A stretch of 41,221 nucleotides of DNA. Origin: Nocardia higoensis NBRC 100133 (GTDB lineage Bacteria > Actinomycetota > Actinomycetes > Mycobacteriales > Mycobacteriaceae). The stretch lies in NCBI RefSeq assembly GCF_000308595.1, contig NZ_BAGA01000149.1, forward strand, positions 1 to 41,221. Reading direction: 5' to 3'. Below are positions 15,552 to 26,416 of this stretch, one piece after another. The position numbers were made by a program, and so were the translations under genes. Within the stretch, counting starts at the first letter, position 1, and each line of letters starts with the position of its first letter. The notes under the pieces are model-generated. The model was not told where the DNA came from and did not search any database. It was given only the letters and a program-made list of their open reading frames with translations.

Positions 15552-16727
15552 ATGGAGCTTTCGAGCATGAAGTTTCGAGTTGCCCGAGAGGACTTCGCCG
15601 AGTCCGTCGCGTGGGTCGCGCGCAGCCTGCCGTCCCGGCCGCCCGTCCCGGTGCTCGGTGGCGTGCTGCTGGTCGCCGACGAGAGCGGTTTGACCGTCTC
15701 CGGATTCGACTACGAGGTATCCGCGCAGATGCGGGTGGCCGCCGAGGTCGCCGGGCCGGGAGAGGTCCTGGTTTCGGGCCGGCTGCTCGCCGACATCACC
15801 AAGGCGCTGTCGAACAAGCCGGTGGATGTCTCGGTCGACGGCACGCGCGTGCTGATCAGCTGCGGCAGTGCGAAGTTCTCGCTGCCGACCATGCCGGTCG
15901 AGGATTATCCACAGCTTCCCGAAGTTCCCCAGCAGACCGGCGAATTGAGTGTGGATGTCTTCGCCGAGGCCGTCGGCCAGGTCGCCGTGGCGGCCGGTCG
16001 TGACGACACGCTGCCGATGCTCACCGGTATCCGGGTGGAGATCGAGGGCTCGCAGGTCGTGCTCGCGGCCACCGACCGCTTCCGGCTCGCGGTGCGCCAC
16101 ATCGAATGGCAGCCCGCCCGCGCCGACATCGAGACCGCGGTCCTGATCCCGGCCCGCACCCTGTCCGAAGCCGCCAAGACCCTCGGCGCCTCCGATGCGC
16201 CGGTCCAGCTCTCGCTCGGCTCCGGCGCGGGCGCGGACGGCCTGCTCGGCATCGTCAACGCCGGCCGTCGCACCACCACCCGGCTGCTCGACGCGGAATT
16301 CCCCAAGTTCCGCCAGTTGCTCCCCAAGGAGCACACCTCGGTGGCGACCCTGGAGGTCGCGGCGCTGACCGAGGCGATCAAGCGTGTCGCGCTGGTCGCC
16401 GAGCGCGGTGCACAGGTGCGTCTGGAGTTCTCCACAGAGGGCCTGTTGCTGTCGGCGGGTGGGGATGACGCGGGCCGTGCCGAGGAATGGCTGTCCGCCG
16501 ACTTCCGTGGCGAGCCGCTCACCATCGCGTTCAACCCCGGCTATCTCGTCGACGGGCTGTCCGCGTTGCATTCGGACCGGGTGAGCTTCGGGTTCACAAC
16601 ACCAAGCAGGCCCGCCGTGCTGCTGCCCGCGAGTGAGGACGAGCCGCAGATCCTCGAATCCGGGTCGTTCGCGGCGCTGACCGGCTCCTACACCTACCTG
16701 TTGATGCCCGTGCGGCTGCCGGGCTGA
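15552..16727 (+). CDS. dnaN: DNA polymerase III sliding clamp (beta)
   Basis: 391-residue ring-forming processivity clamp. Typical segments include FAESVAWVARSLPSRPPVPVLGGVLL, SLPTMPVEDYPQLP, the central GRDDTLPMLTGIRVE and ATDRFRLAV, TRLLDAEFPKFRQLLP, and the C-terminal YTYLLMPVRLPG that shapes the partner-binding cleft. ATG 15552 has GGGAGAGGA 11-12 nt upstream; ATG 15567 (MKFRVARE) is an alternative. A perfect DnaA box, TTATCCACA, lies inside the gene at 15905-15913. Confidence 0.98.
   Translation: MELSSMKFRVAREDFAESVAWVARSLPSRPPVPVLGGVLLVADESGLTVSGFDYEVSAQMRVAAEVAGPGEVLVSGRLLADITKALSNKPVDVSVDGTRVLISCGSAKFSLPTMPVEDYPQLPEVPQQTGELSVDVFAEAVGQVAVAAGRDDTLPMLTGIRVEIEGSQVVLAATDRFRLAVRHIEWQPARADIETAVLIPARTLSEAAKTLGASDAPVQLSLGSGAGADGLLGIVNAGRRTTTRLLDAEFPKFRQLLPKEHTSVATLEVAALTEAIKRVALVAERGAQVRLEFSTEGLLLSAGGDDAGRAEEWLSADFRGEPLTIAFNPGYLVDGLSALHSDRVSFGFTTPSRPAVLLPASEDEPQILESGSFAALTGSYTYLLMPVRLPG
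15905..15913 (+). other. DnaA box inside dnaN
   Basis: Perfect TTATCCACA within the codons for DYPQ. It may bind DnaA or be a chance product of the coding sequence. Confidence 0.5.
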
Positions 16728-16783
16728 TCGCACTCGTGGCTGATCGGGGATCGCCGCGCCGATCGTCGCGGGCGCGGTAGCCG

Positions 16784-17992
16784 ATGTTCGTCCGGGCATT
16801 GTCGCTGCGCGATTTCCGGTCCTGGGAACACGCCGAGCTGGAGTTGTCCACAGGCCGCACGGTGTTCCTTGGGGCGAACGGCAACGGCAAGACGAATCTG
16901 CTCGAGGCGGTCGGGTATCTGGCCACCCTCGGTTCCCACCGGGTCGCTTCCGACGCCCCCTTGATCAGGGCGGGCGCTCAGCAGGCCAGGGTGGGGGCCA
17001 ATGTCGTCAATTCCGGCCGTGAGCTGCGTATCGACGTCGAGCTGAGGCAGGGGGCGGCCAACCGGGCGCAGATCAATCGCTCACCCGTGCGGCGGACTCG
17101 GGAGATCCTGGGGATTCTGCACACCGTGCTGTTCGCGCCGGAAGACCTGTCGCTGGTGCGCGGCGATCCGGGTGAGCGCAGGCGGTTCCTCGACGAGTTG
17201 TGCACAGCCCGGCTCCCCAGGCTGGCCGGGGTGCGCTCGGACTACGACCGGGTGCTGCGGCAGCGCTCGGCGCTGCTGAAATCGGCGGGCCGACACCGGT
17301 CCTCGGCCGATCTGAGCACTCTGGACGTGTGGGACGGTCATCTGGCGCAGCACGCCGGGGTGCTGTTGGGGCAGCGCTTGCGCCTGGTGCACGATCTGCA
17401 TCCCTACCTCGCCGCGGCCTACCGCTCGCTCGCGCCGGAATCGCGCCCGGCGTCCATCGCCTATCGCAGCGGGTACCTGCCTGTGGAATTCCAGGATCCG
17501 GCGCGGACGCCGACGGATGCCGACGAGACCGAGTTGACCGCGATCGTGCTGCGCGAACTGGCGGCGGCGAGGCGCAAGGAACTCGAGCGCGGTGTCTGCC
17601 TGGTCGGCCCGCACCGTGACGATCTCGAACTGATGCTCGGCGATGCGCCCGCCAAGGGATTCGCCAGCCACGGCGAATCCTGGTCGTTCGCGCTGGCCCT
17701 GCGGCTGGCTTCCTTCGAACTGCTGCGGGCCACCGCGGCCGAACCGGTGCTGCTGCTCGACGATGTGTTCGCCGAACTGGACCGGCGACGACGGGCGGCG
17801 CTGGCGGCGGTGGCGGCCGGGGCCGAGCAGGTGTTGATCACCGCCGCGGTGCCCGAAGATGTGCCGGCCGAACTCGAGGCAACCCCGATCCGGGTGGAGA
17901 CCCGTGGGCAGGCGTCGGCGCGCACCTCGTACATCGTCTCCGGCCCGCCGGATGACCAGGCGAAATCGAAGATGTACACAGAATCGTCATAG
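16784..17992 (+). CDS. recF: DNA recombination/repair protein RecF
   Basis: 402-residue SMC-like ATPase that helps load RecA at gaps with RecR/RecO. Walker A GANGNGKTNL lies at about 30-39. The signature-like region and Walker B VLLLDDVFAELD are near the C-terminus. The N-terminus MFVRALSLRDFRSWE is typical. It follows dnaN by 56 bp. In several mycobacteria and streptomycetes gnd lies between dnaN and recF; it is absent here. No strong RBS before ATG 16784. A perfect DnaA box (16844-16852) lies in the coding sequence. Confidence 0.97.
   Translation: MFVRALSLRDFRSWEHAELELSTGRTVFLGANGNGKTNLLEAVGYLATLGSHRVASDAPLIRAGAQQARVGANVVNSGRELRIDVELRQGAANRAQINRSPVRRTREILGILHTVLFAPEDLSLVRGDPGERRRFLDELCTARLPRLAGVRSDYDRVLRQRSALLKSAGRHRSSADLSTLDVWDGHLAQHAGVLLGQRLRLVHDLHPYLAAAYRSLAPESRPASIAYRSGYLPVEFQDPARTPTDADETELTAIVLRELAAARRKELERGVCLVGPHRDDLELMLGDAPAKGFASHGESWSFALALRLASFELLRATAAEPVLLLDDVFAELDRRRRAALAAVAAGAEQVLITAAVPEDVPAELEATPIRVETRGQASARTSYIVSGPPDDQAKSKMYTESS
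16844..16852 (+). other. DnaA box inside recF
   Basis: Perfect TTGTCCACA near the recF 5' end (codons for LSTG). A similar TTGTGCACA occurs at about 17199. Confidence 0.5.
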
Positions 17993-18342
17993 TTATCCAC
18001 AGGCTGGCGCATCGATTGCTGGGAATGGGCCGGCGGGCTCTCCCGAGGGGTGTCCACAACCGGCCCGTTATGCCCGGTCGAGGCGTTTTCCTGGGGGTAT
18101 GTCGGTCCGGTGACCGACTCGTGACCGTACCGCCCGACCGCCTCCGAGCAGCGTAAAGTTTGCTCGACGCCGGTTTCCGGGGCAGTTGTCGACAGGTTGT
18201 CCACAGGCCCTGTGGACAACTTTTGGACAGCTGTGGAATGTGCAGGTCGGGCCGGTGTGGCGTGGCCGACACGGTCCGCTGACACGCCGGATGCGTCAGG
18301 GCGCCGGTGTAGAACTGGGAATGAAAGGCGGGAGAGGAAACC
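17993..18342. other. recF-dciA intergenic region with DnaA boxes
   Basis: 350 bp without a gene. It begins with a perfect TTATCCACA (17993-18001) directly after the recF stop. TGTCCACAA follows at about 18051, and then a perfect dyad of two consensus boxes at 18196-18220. The dciA RBS (GGGAGAGGAAA) ends the region. No confident promoter hexamers were picked. Confidence 0.7.
18196..18220. other. perfect inverted pair of DnaA boxes
   Basis: GTTGTCCACAG (18196-18206), the 3-base centre GCC, then its exact complement (18210-18220). Each arm contains TTGTCCACA. It could bind two DnaA molecules, or form a hairpin in RNA that affects recF or dciA transcripts. Confidence 0.75.
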
Positions 18343-18882
18343 ATGAGCGAAGAGCCGGGACAGGAGCCGCTACGCGGTATCGATCTGGCCCGTCGCGCTC
18401 TGGAAGAGGCGAGGGCGGCCGCCCGGGCGAGCGGCAAGTCGGTGGGCCAGGGCCGAGCCTCCCCGGTGCGCAAACTGCGCGCCCGCGGCGGCAGGCGTAG
18501 CGGCTGGTCCGGCGCCCGCCCCGACGACCGCGATCCCCAGTTGCTCTCCCAGTTGGCCACCCGCATCGCCAAGAGCCGCGGATGGGACGGCAAGGTCGCC
18601 GAGGGCACGGTGTTCGGCCGCTGGGCCGGAGTGGTCGGCGACGACATCGCCTCGCACGCCACCCCGGTTTCGCTGCAGGACGGCGTACTCGGCATCGCCG
18701 CCGAATCGACCGCGTGGGCGACCCAGCTGCGCATGCTGCAACCGCAGATCCTGGCGAAGATCGCCGCCGCGGTGGGGCCCGGCGTGGTGCGGCAGCTCAA
18801 GATCACCGGTCCGGCCGCGCCGAGTTGGCGCAAGGGGGAGCGGCACATCAAGGGCCGCGGTCCGCGCGACACCTACGGCTGA
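18343..18882 (+). CDS. dciA: DUF721/DciA-type protein (Rv0004-like helicase operator)
   Basis: 179 residues. The N-terminus is disordered and basic (1-60, RKLRARGGRRSG). The C-terminal DUF721 fold (about 68-160) contains KVAEGTVFGRWAGVVGDDIASHATPVSLQDGVLGIAAESTAWATQLRMLQPQIL. DciA proteins load or activate the replicative helicase DnaB in bacteria lacking DnaC/DnaI. The place between recF and gyrB is the conserved actinobacterial position. ATG 18343 has GGGAGAGGAAA upstream. The function is from family knowledge. Confidence 0.92.
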   Translation: MSEEPGQEPLRGIDLARRALEEARAAARASGKSVGQGRASPVRKLRARGGRRSGWSGARPDDRDPQLLSQLATRIAKSRGWDGKVAEGTVFGRWAGVVGDDIASHATPVSLQDGVLGIAAESTAWATQLRMLQPQILAKIAAAVGPGVVRQLKITGPAAPSWRKGERHIKGRGPRDTYG

Positions 18883-18964
18883 TCGGCAGATGCCGGGAGG
18901 AGAATGGGCTCCGAATTACTAGTACTCGGTGTTACGGTAAACCGTGACCTGCGGGTGTGACGCA

Positions 18965-18980
18965 GGTTTCACGTGGAACC
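18965..18980. other. parS-like site upstream of the hydrolase gene
   Basis: The core GTTTCACGTGGAAC (18966-18979) has one mismatch from the parS core. It lies in the leader of the hydrolase gene. Confidence 0.6.
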
Positions 18981-19001
18981 CTTCAGGGAGAGCTGGAGCC
19001 G

Positions 19002-19907
19002 ATGGCCGTAACAGTTACCGACAGCGTCTTCACCGCGCGCGCGAGCGTGCGACGCGACGGCGTCGAACTCGCCGTATTCGAGTGCGGCGATCCCGCGGGG
19101 GTGCCGGTCCTGCTGATCCACGGCTGGCCGGACACCCATCTGCTGTGGGACGAGGTGGCCTCCCGGCTGCCCGCCGGCTTCCGTGTCATCGCCTTCGACA
19201 ATCGGGGCGCGGGCGCCAGCAGCGCGCCCGCCGCGGTCGCGGACTACCGCATCGAAGAACTCGCCGCCGACGTGTTCGCGGTTCTCGACGCCGTCGCGCC
19301 GGGGCAACGGGCGCACATCCTCGGGCACGACTGGGGATCGGTGCTCGGCTGGGAGGTCGTCGCGGATCCGCGGGCCCGCGACCGGATCGCCTCCTTCACC
19401 GCGCTGTCCGGACCGAATCTCGATTTCCTCGGCGCGTACCTGCGCGGACCGTTCTCACTCGCGCGTCTGCGGGGCACCGTGGAACAGGGGATCGCCTCCG
19501 CCTACACGATCGCTTTCCAGATTCCCGGGATGGCCGAGCCGGTGCTGCGGCTGCTGTCCCGCCGCTGGCCGAAGTTCCTGGCATTCTTCGACGAACTGGA
19601 TGCCGATCGGGTCCGCCCGGCGCCGACGCTGCTGCCGGACATGCTCAACAACCTGAAGCTCTACCGGGCCAACATCCGCCCCAGAATGCGTGATCCGCAC
19701 CCGCGTCCGATCGAGGTGCCGGTGCAGCTGCTGGTGGCCTCCGGTGATCGCGCGGTCCGGCCGGTGGTGAACGCCGAAGCCCCGCGGTGGGTGCGCGACC
19801 TCACGACCACCTCGTTCGACGCGCGGCACTGGTCGCCGATATCGCATCCCGACGAGGTGGCACGTCACTTCGCGACGTTCGTCACCGCCCGCAGCGCCGG
19901 GAACTGA
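19002..19907 (+). CDS. alpha/beta hydrolase, EphD-like epoxide hydrolase domain
   Basis: 301 residues. The oxyanion motif HGWPD lies at 40-44, DNRGAGAS at 66-73, and the nucleophile elbow GHDWGS at 108-113 has Asp110, as in epoxide hydrolases and dehalogenases. A plausible acid is Asp249, and the catalytic base is His276 in ARHWSPISHP. The sequence closely recalls the N-terminal hydrolase half of mycobacterial EphD (NNLKLYRANIRPR, IEVPVQLLV), but the SDR half is absent. ATG 19002 is preferred (AGGGAG 18985-18990); a longer GTG form begins at 18957 and would include the parS-like site. It is inserted between dciA and gyrB, which are neighbours in Mycobacterium. A near-palindrome GTTACGGTAAACCGTGAC (18931-18948) could be an operator. 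Substrate unknown. Confidence 0.88.
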   Translation: MAVTVTDSVFTARASVRRDGVELAVFECGDPAGVPVLLIHGWPDTHLLWDEVASRLPAGFRVIAFDNRGAGASSAPAAVADYRIEELAADVFAVLDAVAPGQRAHILGHDWGSVLGWEVVADPRARDRIASFTALSGPNLDFLGAYLRGPFSLARLRGTVEQGIASAYTIAFQIPGMAEPVLRLLSRRWPKFLAFFDELDADRVRPAPTLLPDMLNNLKLYRANIRPRMRDPHPRPIEVPVQLLVASGDRAVRPVVNAEAPRWVRDLTTTSFDARHWSPISHPDEVARHFATFVTARSAGN

Positions 19908-20289
19908 CGACGGAGGGTCCGGCAGGGCTCGAAGGACTCGGGGGACTTCGGAGGGCTTGGAGGGCCGTTACGCCCAGGGGCGGAAGGGCCGACGGCGAGA
20001 CCGCCCGCGGCGAGCGGGCGGAGAACGGCTGAGCGTCCCGGAGACGTTCGGGAGGCAGACCGGACTCGTCGCCGGTCCGTTTCTCGCACTCACGGACCCG
20101 TCAGGGGTGTCGTAGGTGCATTCTGATTCAGGCCTACCAGTAGGATGGAGGAGTAACTAGCGGCGATCCTTCGGCGCGCTCTGCTCAGCCCCTTCGGTGG
20201 GCCCGTATCTCGACCAGTCGGACCTCGGGCCATCGGTGTGCTGCGCGCTCGTCGCGTCGAGGTCAGCAAGTAAGGAGAGCTACCGACCA
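19908..20289 (+). other. hydrolase-gyrB intergenic region
   Basis: 382 bp without a convincing gene. It contains a purine-rich stretch with several G-runs (about 19914-19975), a GC hairpin (CCGCCCGC 20001-20008 with 20014-20021), a second hairpin (20058-20077) and a -10-like TAGGAT (20141-20146) that may belong to gyrB, although no good -35 is present. A leader of ~140 nt would precede the gyrB GTG. Confidence 0.5.
20058..20085 (+). terminator. probable terminator of the hydrolase gene
   Basis: GACCGG (20058-20063) pairs with CCGGTC (20072-20077) and is followed by CGTTTCTC. The stem is short; confidence is modest. Confidence 0.35.
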
Positions 20290-22332
20290 GTGGCTGCCAA
20301 GCACTCCAACGAATCCGGCTCGAATGCGAAATCGGGCCAAAACTACGGTGCCTCCTCCATCACCGTCCTCGAAGGTCTCGAGGCGGTACGCAAGCGCCCG
20401 GGCATGTACATCGGCTCCACCGGTGAGCGCGGTCTGCACCATCTGATCTGGGAAGTCGTCGACAACTCCGTCGACGAGGCGATGGCCGGGTACGCGACCT
20501 CGGTCGGCGTCACCCTCCTCGCCGACGGTGGTGTCGAGGTGGTCGACGACGGCCGCGGCATCCCGGTCGAGATGCACGCGCAGGGCATCCCGACCGTCGA
20601 GGTCGTCATGACCCAGCTGCACGCGGGCGGCAAGTTCGACTCCGACTCCTATGCGGTTTCCGGCGGTCTGCACGGCGTCGGTATCTCGGTGGTCAACGCG
20701 CTGTCCTCGCGGGTCGAGGTGGAGATCGACGTCGACGGGTACCACTGGTCCCAGACCTACAAGGACTCGAAGCCGGGCAAGTTGGTCCAGGGCGAGCCGA
20801 CGAGCCGCACGGGCACCACCGTCCGGTTCTGGGCCGATCCGGAGATCTTCGAGACCACCACCTTCAACTTCGAGACGGTCGCGCGCCGACTGCAGGAGAT
20901 GGCGTTCCTGAACAAGGGCCTGACCATCACCCTCACCGACGAGCGGGTGTCCGACACCGACATCACCGACGATGTGGTCAGCGAGCACGCCGAGGCGCCC
21001 AAGCCGGGCGAAGCCGTCGACAAGCCGGTCGAGCAGAAGGTCAAGGCCAGGACCTACCACTACCCGGGTGGTCTGGAGGACTTCGTCCGCCACATCAACC
21101 GCACCAAGCAGTCCATCCACAATTCGGTGGTCGGCTTCACCGGCAAGGGCACCGGCCACGAGCTCGAGGTCGCCATGCAGTGGAACTCGGGTTACTCCGA
21201 GTCCGTGCACACCTTCGCCAACACCATCAACACCCACGAGGGCGGCACCCATGAAGAGGGCTTCCGCGCCGCGCTGACGACGGTGGTCAACAAGTACGCC
21301 CGCGACAAGAAGCTGCTCAAGGAGAAGGAAGGCAACCTCACCGGCGACGACATCCGCGAGGGCCTGGCCGCCATCGTCAGTGTGAAGATCGCCGAGCCGC
21401 AGTTCGAGGGCCAGACCAAGACCAAGCTCGGCAACACCGAGGTGAAGTCGTTCGTGCAGCGCACCTGCAACGAGCACCTCACGCACTGGTTCGAGGCCAA
21501 TCCCGCGGACGCGAAGACCATCGTGCAGAAGGCGGTGTCCTCGGCGCAGGCTCGCGTGGCCGCGCGCAAGGCGCGCGAACTGGTGCGCCGCAAGTCCGCC
21601 ACCGACCTCGGCGGTCTGCCCGGCAAGCTGGCCGACTGCCGGTCCAAGGATCCGAGCAAGTCCGAGATCTACATCGTCGAGGGCGACTCCGCCGGCGGCT
21701 CGGCCAAGTCCGGCCGCGACTCGATGTACCAGGCGATCCTGCCGCTGCGCGGCAAGATCATCAATGTCGAGAAGGCTCGTATCGACAAGGTCCTCAAGAA
21801 CAACGAGGTCCAGTCGATCATCACCGCCTTCGGCACCGGCATCCACGACGAGTTCGACATCTCCAAGCTGCGCTATCACAAGATCGTGCTGATGGCCGAT
21901 GCCGACGTCGACGGTCAGCACATCTCGACGCTGCTGCTGACCCTGCTGTTCCGCTTCATGCGCCCGCTGGTCGAGCAGGGGCACGTCTACCTGGCGCAGC
22001 CGCCGCTGTACAAGCTGAAGTGGCAGCGCAGCGAGCCGGAGTTCGCCTACTCCGACCGCGAGCGGGACGGCTTGCTCGAACGCGGCCTGGCCGCGGGCAA
22101 GAAGATCAACAAGGACGACGGCATCCAGCGTTACAAGGGTCTGGGTGAGATGAATCCGAAGGAGCTGTGGGAAACCACCATGGACCCGACCGTCCGGGTG
22201 CTTCGTCAAGTGACGCTGGACGACGCGGCCGCGGCCGACGAGCTGTTCAGCGTGCTGATGGGCGAGGACGTCGAGGCCCGTCGCAGCTTCATCACCCGTA
22301 ACGCCAAGGACGTCCGCTTCCTCGACGTGTGA
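20290..22332 (+). CDS. gyrB: DNA gyrase subunit B
   Basis: 680-residue ATPase subunit of gyrase, which supercoils DNA with GyrA. The N-terminal GHKL motifs are VDNSVDEAMAGY, DDGRGIPVEMH and GGLHGVG. The TOPRIM region has EGDSAGGSAKSGRD, PLRGKIINVEKARID and DADVDGQHI. The C-terminal end has QRYKGLGEMNPKELWETTMDP. GTG 20290 is chosen because AAGGAG lies at 20272-20277 and the protein then starts like other GyrB (VAAKHSNESG..ITVLEGLEAVRKRPGMYIG). A strong hairpin separates it from gyrA. Confidence 0.97.
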   Translation: MAAKHSNESGSNAKSGQNYGASSITVLEGLEAVRKRPGMYIGSTGERGLHHLIWEVVDNSVDEAMAGYATSVGVTLLADGGVEVVDDGRGIPVEMHAQGIPTVEVVMTQLHAGGKFDSDSYAVSGGLHGVGISVVNALSSRVEVEIDVDGYHWSQTYKDSKPGKLVQGEPTSRTGTTVRFWADPEIFETTTFNFETVARRLQEMAFLNKGLTITLTDERVSDTDITDDVVSEHAEAPKPGEAVDKPVEQKVKARTYHYPGGLEDFVRHINRTKQSIHNSVVGFTGKGTGHELEVAMQWNSGYSESVHTFANTINTHEGGTHEEGFRAALTTVVNKYARDKKLLKEKEGNLTGDDIREGLAAIVSVKIAEPQFEGQTKTKLGNTEVKSFVQRTCNEHLTHWFEANPADAKTIVQKAVSSAQARVAARKARELVRRKSATDLGGLPGKLADCRSKDPSKSEIYIVEGDSAGGSAKSGRDSMYQAILPLRGKIINVEKARIDKVLKNNEVQSIITAFGTGIHDEFDISKLRYHKIVLMADADVDGQHISTLLLTLLFRFMRPLVEQGHVYLAQPPLYKLKWQRSEPEFAYSDRERDGLLERGLAAGKKINKDDGIQRYKGLGEMNPKELWETTMDPTVRVLRQVTLDDAAAADELFSVLMGEDVEARRSFITRNAKDVRFLDV

Positions 22333-22335
22333 TCG

Positions 22336-22375
22336 GTCCGGCGCCGCGGCGGATCGTCGCGGCGCCGGACATTTT
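22336..22375 (+). terminator. strong intrinsic terminator or attenuator between gyrB and gyrA
   Basis: A 13-bp perfect stem (22336-22348 with 22358-22370), a 9-nt loop, then ATTTTCG. It begins only four bases after the gyrB stop. Confidence 0.8.
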
Positions 22376-22402
22376 CGCATGTCAGCCCGTTAAGGAGATT
22401 TC

Positions 22403-24913
<2,511 letters not shown>

Positions 24914-24970
24914 GAACACAGCGAGAAACCCCTCCACAGCGGCGGCAACGAACGGATCTAAGGATTCCCA

Positions 24971-26128
24971 TTGACCACTCCGAATCAGCCGAATGACGGG
25001 CACCAGAACAACGGTGTGACCGAGCGGATCGCGCCGTCCCCGATTCCGCCGCGGCCGGCTCCCCGGCCCGGCTCGGCCGAGTCCGGACCTCAGGGCGGGA
25101 ACAACCCGGGCGGTCAGCAGGGCGGCGGCCAGCAGGGTAAGGACGCCGCGCCCGAGAGCAAGCCGGGCGCCGACCAGGAGACCGCCCGGTTCGGCGGCGG
25201 TTCCGCCGACTCGGGCGCGGGCAAGGATTCCGCGCCTGCCGGCGGCAAGCCGCAGAACGGGCAGCCACAGAATGCCCAGGCGCCGGGTCAGGGCCAGAAC
25301 GGCCCCCAGCAGGGTGGCTCCGCTCAGGGTGGTCCGGCGCAGGGCGGCCAGGGGCAAGCCGGTCAAGGCCAGTTCCAGGAGGGCTGGTCGCAGCTGCCGC
25401 AGCGGGAGCCGCAGTCGAACCTCTACCGGCCCGGCCAATCTCCGGTGACCGGCAGGCCGGGCGCGGGCGGCGGTCTCGGTGGAGGTGGCCTCGCGGGCGG
25501 TGGTCTCGGTGGCGGGGCCTCCAACGCGCGCACCACCGCGGACCTCGCGGCCAAGGCGGCGCGCAAGGAGGCCGCGATGGTGAAGTCCGTCGGCATCGAC
25601 GGACCGACCCGCAGCATCGCCCGCCCGGAACTGATCAAGGACATGCCCGATCTGTCCGAGATCCGGCATCCGCTGCCGCCCGCGGAAAAGACCGGCCCCG
25701 GCCTGTCCCCGCAGTCGTCGGTGCCGCAGGCGGTGCCGATGGCGGTGGCCGCGGCCGTGTCCGCCGGTGATCCGCTGCGCGCCACCGTGCAGATCCGCCG
25801 CATCGACCCCTGGTCGACGCTGAAGATCTCGCTGGTGATCAGCGTGGCGCTGTTCTTCGTGTGGATGCTCGCGGTCGGTCTGCTCTACATCGTGCTCGAG
25901 GGCATGGGCGTGTGGGAGCGGCTGAACAACACCTTCACCGAGATGGTGTCGCAGGACGGCGGTACCTCCGGGCTCATCGACGCGGGCACGGTGTTCGGCT
26001 ACGCAGGCGTCATCGGCCTGATCAATGTCGTGCTGTTCACCGCGCTCGGTACGGTCGGCACGTTCATCTACAACCAGTGCTGCGATCTGGTCGGCGGCAT
26101 CCAGGTGACCCTGGCCGACCCCGACTAG
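24971..26128 (+). CDS. DUF3566 membrane protein (Rv0007-like)
   Basis: 385 residues. The N-terminal ~200 are low-complexity Gly/Gln/Pro/Asn (GQQGGGQQGK, QNGQPQNAQAPGQGQNG). The DUF3566 domain then runs from ATVQIRRIDPWSTLKISLVISVALFFVWMLAVGLLYIVLEGMGVW (first membrane helix) to GYAGVIGLINVVLFTALGTVGTFIYNQCCDLVGGIQVTL (second helix). Function unknown; the conserved place is downstream of gyrA. The start is TTG 24971 with AAGGA upstream; no ATG or GTG gives a better N-terminus. Confidence 0.9.
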   Translation: MTTPNQPNDGHQNNGVTERIAPSPIPPRPAPRPGSAESGPQGGNNPGGQQGGGQQGKDAAPESKPGADQETARFGGGSADSGAGKDSAPAGGKPQNGQPQNAQAPGQGQNGPQQGGSAQGGPAQGGQGQAGQGQFQEGWSQLPQREPQSNLYRPGQSPVTGRPGAGGGLGGGGLAGGGLGGGASNARTTADLAAKAARKEAAMVKSVGIDGPTRSIARPELIKDMPDLSEIRHPLPPAEKTGPGLSPQSSVPQAVPMAVAAAVSAGDPLRATVQIRRIDPWSTLKISLVISVALFFVWMLAVGLLYIVLEGMGVWERLNNTFTEMVSQDGGTSGLIDAGTVFGYAGVIGLINVVLFTALGTVGTFIYNQCCDLVGGIQVTLADPD

Positions 26129-26161
26129 TCCACGGCTACGGCTGGTCCACAGCTACGGCAC

Positions 26162-26201
26162 GACGGCCGGTATCGCCTCTGCGGGGGCGGTGCCGGCCGT
26201 C
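26162..26201 (+). terminator. terminator after the DUF3566 gene
   Basis: A 16-bp stem including two G-T pairs (26162-26177 with 26186-26201) and an 8-nt loop, followed by TCCCGTCTC. It separates the protein operon from the tRNA-Ile gene. Confidence 0.65.
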
Positions 26202-26238
26202 TCCCGTCTCGCTCGGTGGCTCGCCCTGACCAGGCGTT

Positions 26239-26267
26239 TTGGTTGTTCCCGCTCTGTCGGGTAACCT
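26239..26267 (+). promoter_or_regulatory. tRNA-Ile promoter
   Basis: TTGGTT (26239-26244), 17 bases, TAACCT (26262-26267), about 40 bp before the tRNA. Confidence 0.5.
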
Positions 26268-26306
26268 TTGTCCTCGGTTCGCCCGATACGGTGCGAGACC
26301 GGATAC

Positions 26307-26380
26307 GGGCCTATAGCTCAGGCGGTTAGAGCGCTTCGCTGATAACGAAGAGGTCGGAGGTTCAAGTCCTCCTAGGCCCA
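26307..26380 (+). tRNA. ileT: tRNA-Ile (GAT anticodon)
   Basis: 74 nt without encoded CCA. The acceptor stem is GGGCCTA/TAGGCCC with discriminator A. The D arm is AGCTCAGGCGGTTAGAGC, the anticodon arm is CTTCG-CTGATAA-CGAAG (anticodon GAT), and the T arm is GGAGG-TTCAAGT-CCTCC. The GyrA, DUF3566, tRNA-Ile, tRNA-Ala order is conserved in Mycobacterium. Confidence 0.97.
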
Positions 26381-26403
26381 CTCCTACTCCCCGAACCGCA
26401 CAG

Positions 26404-26409
26404 TAGGGT
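26404..26409 (+). promoter_or_regulatory. -10 element of the DLW-39-type gene (leaderless type)
   Basis: TAGGGT lies 7 bases before ATG 26417. Transcription would begin at or next to the start codon, typical of actinobacterial leaderless mRNAs. Confidence 0.45.
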
Positions 26410-26416
26410 GGACATC

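Noticed and set aside
19914..19975. G-run-rich stretch as a G-quadruplex
   Set aside because: Loops up to 12 bases and irregular runs; too weak to report as a feature.
20263..22380. 705-residue open frame antisense to gyrB
   Set aside because: Low-information composition and exact overlap with gyrB.
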